64,000 bases of DNA from Trema orientale (lineage: Eukaryota; Streptophyta; Magnoliopsida; Rosales; Cannabaceae), in assembly GCA_002914845.1 (NCBI GenBank), contig JXTC01000036.1, positions 1,323,287 through 1,387,286 on the forward strand. Direction: 5' to 3'. The notes beneath the pieces are model-generated. The model had not been told where the DNA came from. It saw only the letters and a program-made list of their open reading frames with translations, and made no database searches. Position numbers and translations under genes: made by a program. Below, piece after piece: positions 60,820 through 64,000 of this stretch. The first letter of the stretch is position 1, and every line of letters begins with the position of its first letter.

Positions 60820-61180
60820 GATAAATTACAAAAAAATACACTGAAGTTTGGATGTTATATAATTTAAAGTCTAAAGTTTGGACTCTACAAAATAATACAT
60901 TGAGATTAAGAATTTGTGAAAATTGATACTCTAAATAGATTTTTTAACCATTTTTAGTAACAAAAAGACACATTAATATTCTTTATTAAAACTGGATTAA
61001 TCTATATTATTCTCCTTAATTTTGATGGTATTATTGTTTTTTACCTGTTAAAATTATTCAAAAAATTAATGAAAGGTATCAATTTTCAGAATAATCTCAA
61101 GGTATTATTTTGCAGAGTCTAAATTTTAAGCTTTAAATTGTAAAACACTTAAACATCAGGGTTTTTTTTGCAGTTTACTC
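60820..61180. mobile_element. MITE related to 46928-47307
   Basis: Right end GTTTTTTTTGCAGTTTACTC is the reverse of GAGTAAACTGCAAAAA; the left end GATAAATTACAAAAAAATAC is a diverged form. Interior shares ACTCT.CAAAATAATA and AATTTAAA with the other copy. Flanks AAATTTAAT and AAATCTAAA agree only in part. Confidence 0.65.
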
Positions 61181-61730
61181 AAATCTAAATGAATTAACTC
61201 TAGATTATAATAATTATCCAAATCTTAGTTGAATTATCTATATTCTTAAAGAATCCGTCGTAGTTGTGCATGTTTGTTTAGAGTTTCAGCATGCTGGATC
61301 TTATCATAGCTAGCTTCTTTATTTATGAGTAACTGACAATGAGCTAGCTAGTTTTCTTACCCGCGAGCAATGAGCTAGCTAGTTTTCTTTCAGCTGAAGT
61401 GTTCTCATGAAGATAGTGATCGATTCGTGAACAAATAACAATTACCTCACTAGTTGAGCTTGTGATGACATTTCTTGTTGTTATCGGGGAGTAGGTTCCT
61501 CAAACTAAATATTTGTACGTACTTGACACTTTTGCTCGCAGTTTTTTATGATGAATAATTTTTGCACACAACAGACGGCCTTTTAGAATGAAGGCAAAGA
61601 GAATCTGAGTCTTTCTGGTTCAAACTCGAAAAAATAATGACTAGCTGAAATGAAAAAAGAAGAGAAAGAAAAGAACTATTGGGCTTTAAGAAAGGGGATA
61701 TAGCAACGCACTTCTATTGAATATTATTTG
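61181..61730. other. Stretch without a recognised gene
   Basis: A short direct repeat GAGCTAGCTAGTTTTCTT occurs at about 61340 and 61371. No coding signal. Confidence 0.4.
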
Positions 61731-62329
61731 TAGGGGTGGCAATTCGTGTCAGCGGGTCAGGTTCGTGTCGGGTTGAAATCTAATTTATACACAAATTATG
61801 TCAACCCGAACCCGACCCGTGACCCGTCGTGTCAGAAAAACGTCAACACTAACCCGACCGGCACATAAATCGGGTTGACCCGAACTCGACCCGCGCAATC
61901 CGTATTGGTGAATAACATCTAACCCACAACCCGATTTTGACCTGCCAACCCGATTTTGGCCCGCCGACCCGTTATGATTCAAATTTTTCTCTTTATATTT
62001 TCATTTACTAAGTCTATTATTGTTTCATTTCAAAACAAATAAATTATGAGTAATTTATAAATATAACTAATAACTTATAATCCTAAACAATATATTTATA
62101 ATAATAGTCATAAACAAATTAAATAAAAATATTTTTATTATTTAATTATGTATATATTTTTTAGCGGGTTAAACAGGTCAAGTTCGGGTCAAGCGGATTG
62201 ACCCGAACCCGACCCGTTTTTTTATTCGTGTCATGCAGGTCGACCCGATTTCGACCCGTACCCTTTTTCTTTGACCCTAACCCTCAAAAAATCGTGTCGT
62301 CGTGTCATAACCTAAATTACCACCCTTTG
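61731..62329. mobile_element. hAT-like MITE with GC-rich ends
   Basis: Left end TAGGGGTGGCAATTCGTGTC; the right end reads CCTAAATTACCACCCTTTG, the reverse of a diverged form. Each side has runs of CCCGACCCG/GGGTTGACCCG, while the centre (62000-62160) is very AT-rich. This layout is common for plant hAT MITEs. No clear duplication. ORFs in it (61785-61982, 62198-62440) merely read the repeats. Confidence 0.65.
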
Positions 62330-63244
62330 TACATCTTAATCTTTGTGAGGTGTCATTGTAATCATATGTTATTGCCGTTATTTTCTCTAGAGCGTCGAAC
62401 TACTTGTATCTTTATGGATGTCATCGCTACAAAGCCATAGGGAGACAGCAAAATCGTATTTTCGTTGAAAAAGTTTAAAAAACCGTATGGGCTCCATTTT
62501 CCACAAACTTCTACAAAAAAATATTTCATATTCTCTTCTTCATCGTACGAGCATTTATTGGTGATTTAATCTTTGCAATTTGGATAAAAATTGCATCTAA
62601 ATATCTAAGTTCTCATTGTTGCAAAATGGTTACAAAAATTGCAATTTCATCTAATAGGATCCACAACCGTTGTCCACTAATGGTTCATTATCAGCATTCC
62701 TTACCAAATTGTGGATACAAACCGCTCGGGCCACACATTTTTTTTTTAATTTAAAAATTTTTTATTGTTATTATTTTTTTTTAAGAATCTTGCTACACAA
62801 TCTGTTTTAATGAATCAAAATTGAAAGAATTACTAATTATTATCCGTATGACGCCAAAATTTTTTCTGAGCACCCAAGAGTCAATTAAAATATACGTATC
62901 TATAATAAATTAAATGTAAATCAAACCAAACAAAAAATGTAAATAAATAAAAGAAAAAAAAAATTCGCAGGCTCTATATATGTCCTAAATGTTATATACA
63001 AATTTGTCTGTTAAATTATTTTTTCAAACATTAGCAATATTTAAAACTTGAAAGGATTCTTAGGATTGCAAACGAAAGATAAATGATTTTAAAATTTAAT
63101 AAACTGTATTAAGTTTTAACTATATTAATCGTGATTATGGTTTGAAAATATTATAAATTGTGGTAGTACTCACTTTAAGAATAACACAAGCTTCAAAGTT
63201 AGAAAGCATAGATAAATACTGTTGAAAGTAGTAGATAAAAAATT
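62330..63244. other. Stretch without a recognised gene; upstream of the Cys-rich ORF
   Basis: AT-rich. GATAAATAC near 63210 could be a weak TATA-like element for the ORF at 63245. No other feature. Confidence 0.35.
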
Positions 63245-63490
63245 ATGATTAAGGTGTTTGGTCGTTTATTGTTGCTTATACGGGTTGTAGTGCTAGCGTT
63301 TCAACTTGCCTCCTGTTGTACGTCTGCCTCTTTATCTCCTACTGATTCATTTTCATTTTCTTTAAGTGATATGATTAGGAAATGCGTTATGCATTGCATG
63401 GCAGACGAATGCATTGAATTAACAAATTTTCCCATCAGGTTCGCAAAATGCTCATATCACTGTTCAAGAGTTTGCACCCAAATTAGATGA
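63245..63490 (+). CDS. Putative secreted cysteine-rich peptide, 81 aa
   Basis: The ORF starts with a basic residue and a hydrophobic stretch (FGRLLLLIRVVVLAFQLA, residues 5-22), a good signal peptide, with cleavage possible around 26-29. A serine-rich spacer follows, then six cysteines at 47, 51, 56, 69, 73 and 77, spaced CX3CX4CX12CX3CX3C, ending at residue 81. Paired CX3C motifs on two helices are seen in alpha-hairpinins and plant thionin-like peptides, which usually act in defence or pollen. I cannot match it to a named gene. Single exon, no overlapping transposon. The 66-codon ORF downstream (63660-63860) does not continue it. It may be a real small gene or a chance ORF; the cysteine pattern favours the former. 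Confidence 0.6.
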   Translation: MIKVFGRLLLLIRVVVLAFQLASCCTSASLSPTDSFSFSLSDMIRKCVMHCMADECIELTNFPIRFAKCSYHCSRVCTQIR

Positions 63491-63837
63491 ACTTTTGACT
63501 AGGTGTAAACGAATATACTTCAATTCTTTATTTTAAGTGAGTATTATATACCTCTTCTGGAATATGGAGATCACTACATCTGTTAATTTAGCTTCTGGTA
63601 GAATCTTCAATATAACAAGCAAGTACATATTTAAAAACAAAAAAAAAAAATGATTAAGAATGAATTTGTCATGGACTAACTATTTCACAAACAATGTTTT
63701 AATAATTTCATCAAACTCCCATGGTTGTTTTGTTTTTTCAGATGCGACTAGACACCCAGGGGCTTATAATTCTATCCACGAGTTGGCAAATAATAAGATT
63801 ATTTTAAGAGTTAGTGTTGCGGAATTTAATATAGCTA

Positions 63838-64000
63838 CGCAAGTGCACGTACCGAAATAAGTAATATAGTAGTGAGTGAGTATCGTTTACACAGGGATTG
63901 ATTAACAAAATTATTTGTAAAATCTAAATGTCAAACAAGCTAAATTAATGAATGAGAAATAACGATTTCTAATAAAATAGCAACAATTAAAAGATGCAAG
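63838..64000 (-). mobile_element. End of an Athila/Tat-like LTR, cut by the window edge
   Basis: GCAAGTGCACGTACCGAAATAAGTAATATAG...GTGAGTATCG matches the end of the LTR at 22959 (GCAGGTGCACAAAAT..., AAGTAATATATTGTGAGTAT). The LTR would continue to the right of the window. Confidence 0.5.

Noticed and set aside
63660-63860. 66-codon ORF as a second exon of the Cys-rich peptide gene
   Set aside because: The peptide ORF already ends in TGA before any usable donor site, and part of this ORF overlaps the repeat at 63838.

Overview
This is a strongly AT-rich, gene-poor nuclear window from a flowering plant, almost certainly a eudicot. The evidence is spliced genes with GT-AG introns, a plant-specific MIR169 hairpin, a DUF789 gene (a plant family) and a dense mixture of plant transposon families (Ty1/copia, Athila/Tat-like Ty3/gypsy, LINE, RPA-type Helitron, MULE, PIF/Harbinger and hAT-like MITEs). 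The species cannot be fixed from the sequence alone. There are two N gaps (15563-15688 and 38341-38370).

Layout. 1-1450: broken copia gag-protease on the minus strand. About 2575: a Helitron 3' terminus. 4255-4375: a miR169 precursor on the minus strand, the only convincing RNA gene. 5.7-14.9 kb: LINE remains, whose reverse transcriptase appears split by a non-coding LTR element (LTRs 8948-10387 and about 12425-14273) and by a small MITE (14577-14749). 16.4-27.1 kb: a GC-rich MITE, then a nest of Athila/Tat-like elements: plus-strand gag-pol pieces broken up by minus-strand LTR sequence, itself split by a 1.6 kb solo LTR. 28.1-28.9 kb: another LTR remnant.

The first host gene is a complete six-exon DUF789 gene (31248-34902, 338 aa). 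After it come a second, inverted copy of the 1.6 kb solo LTR (37131-38725), a decayed Helitron coding for Rep/helicase and an RPA-like protein (39.2-46.5 kb), a MITE with a 9-bp target duplication (46928-47307) and a palindromic MULE (47490-49858) carrying a PIF/Harbinger-like element inside it. The second host gene (50563-57035, seven exons, 786 aa) is a TEX2/NVJ2-like lipid-transfer protein with an N-terminal membrane anchor, a PH-like region and an SMP domain. From memory, DUF789 and TEX2-like (DUF2404) genes are also neighbours in Arabidopsis, so the 15.7 kb between them here looks like an old gene pair pushed apart by insertions. The last part holds a copia fragment, MITEs, a minisatellite-like repeat, and a small ORF for a secreted six-cysteine peptide (63245-63490); an Athila-like LTR runs off the right edge.

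All exon boundaries were placed by eye, using reading-frame continuity, GT-AG sites and remembered family conservation; no transcript evidence was available. No prokaryote-type system or convincing new multigene system is visible. The most useful points are the MIR169 locus, the preserved gene pair, the nested MULE/PIF structure and the decayed Helitron with its secondary insertion.
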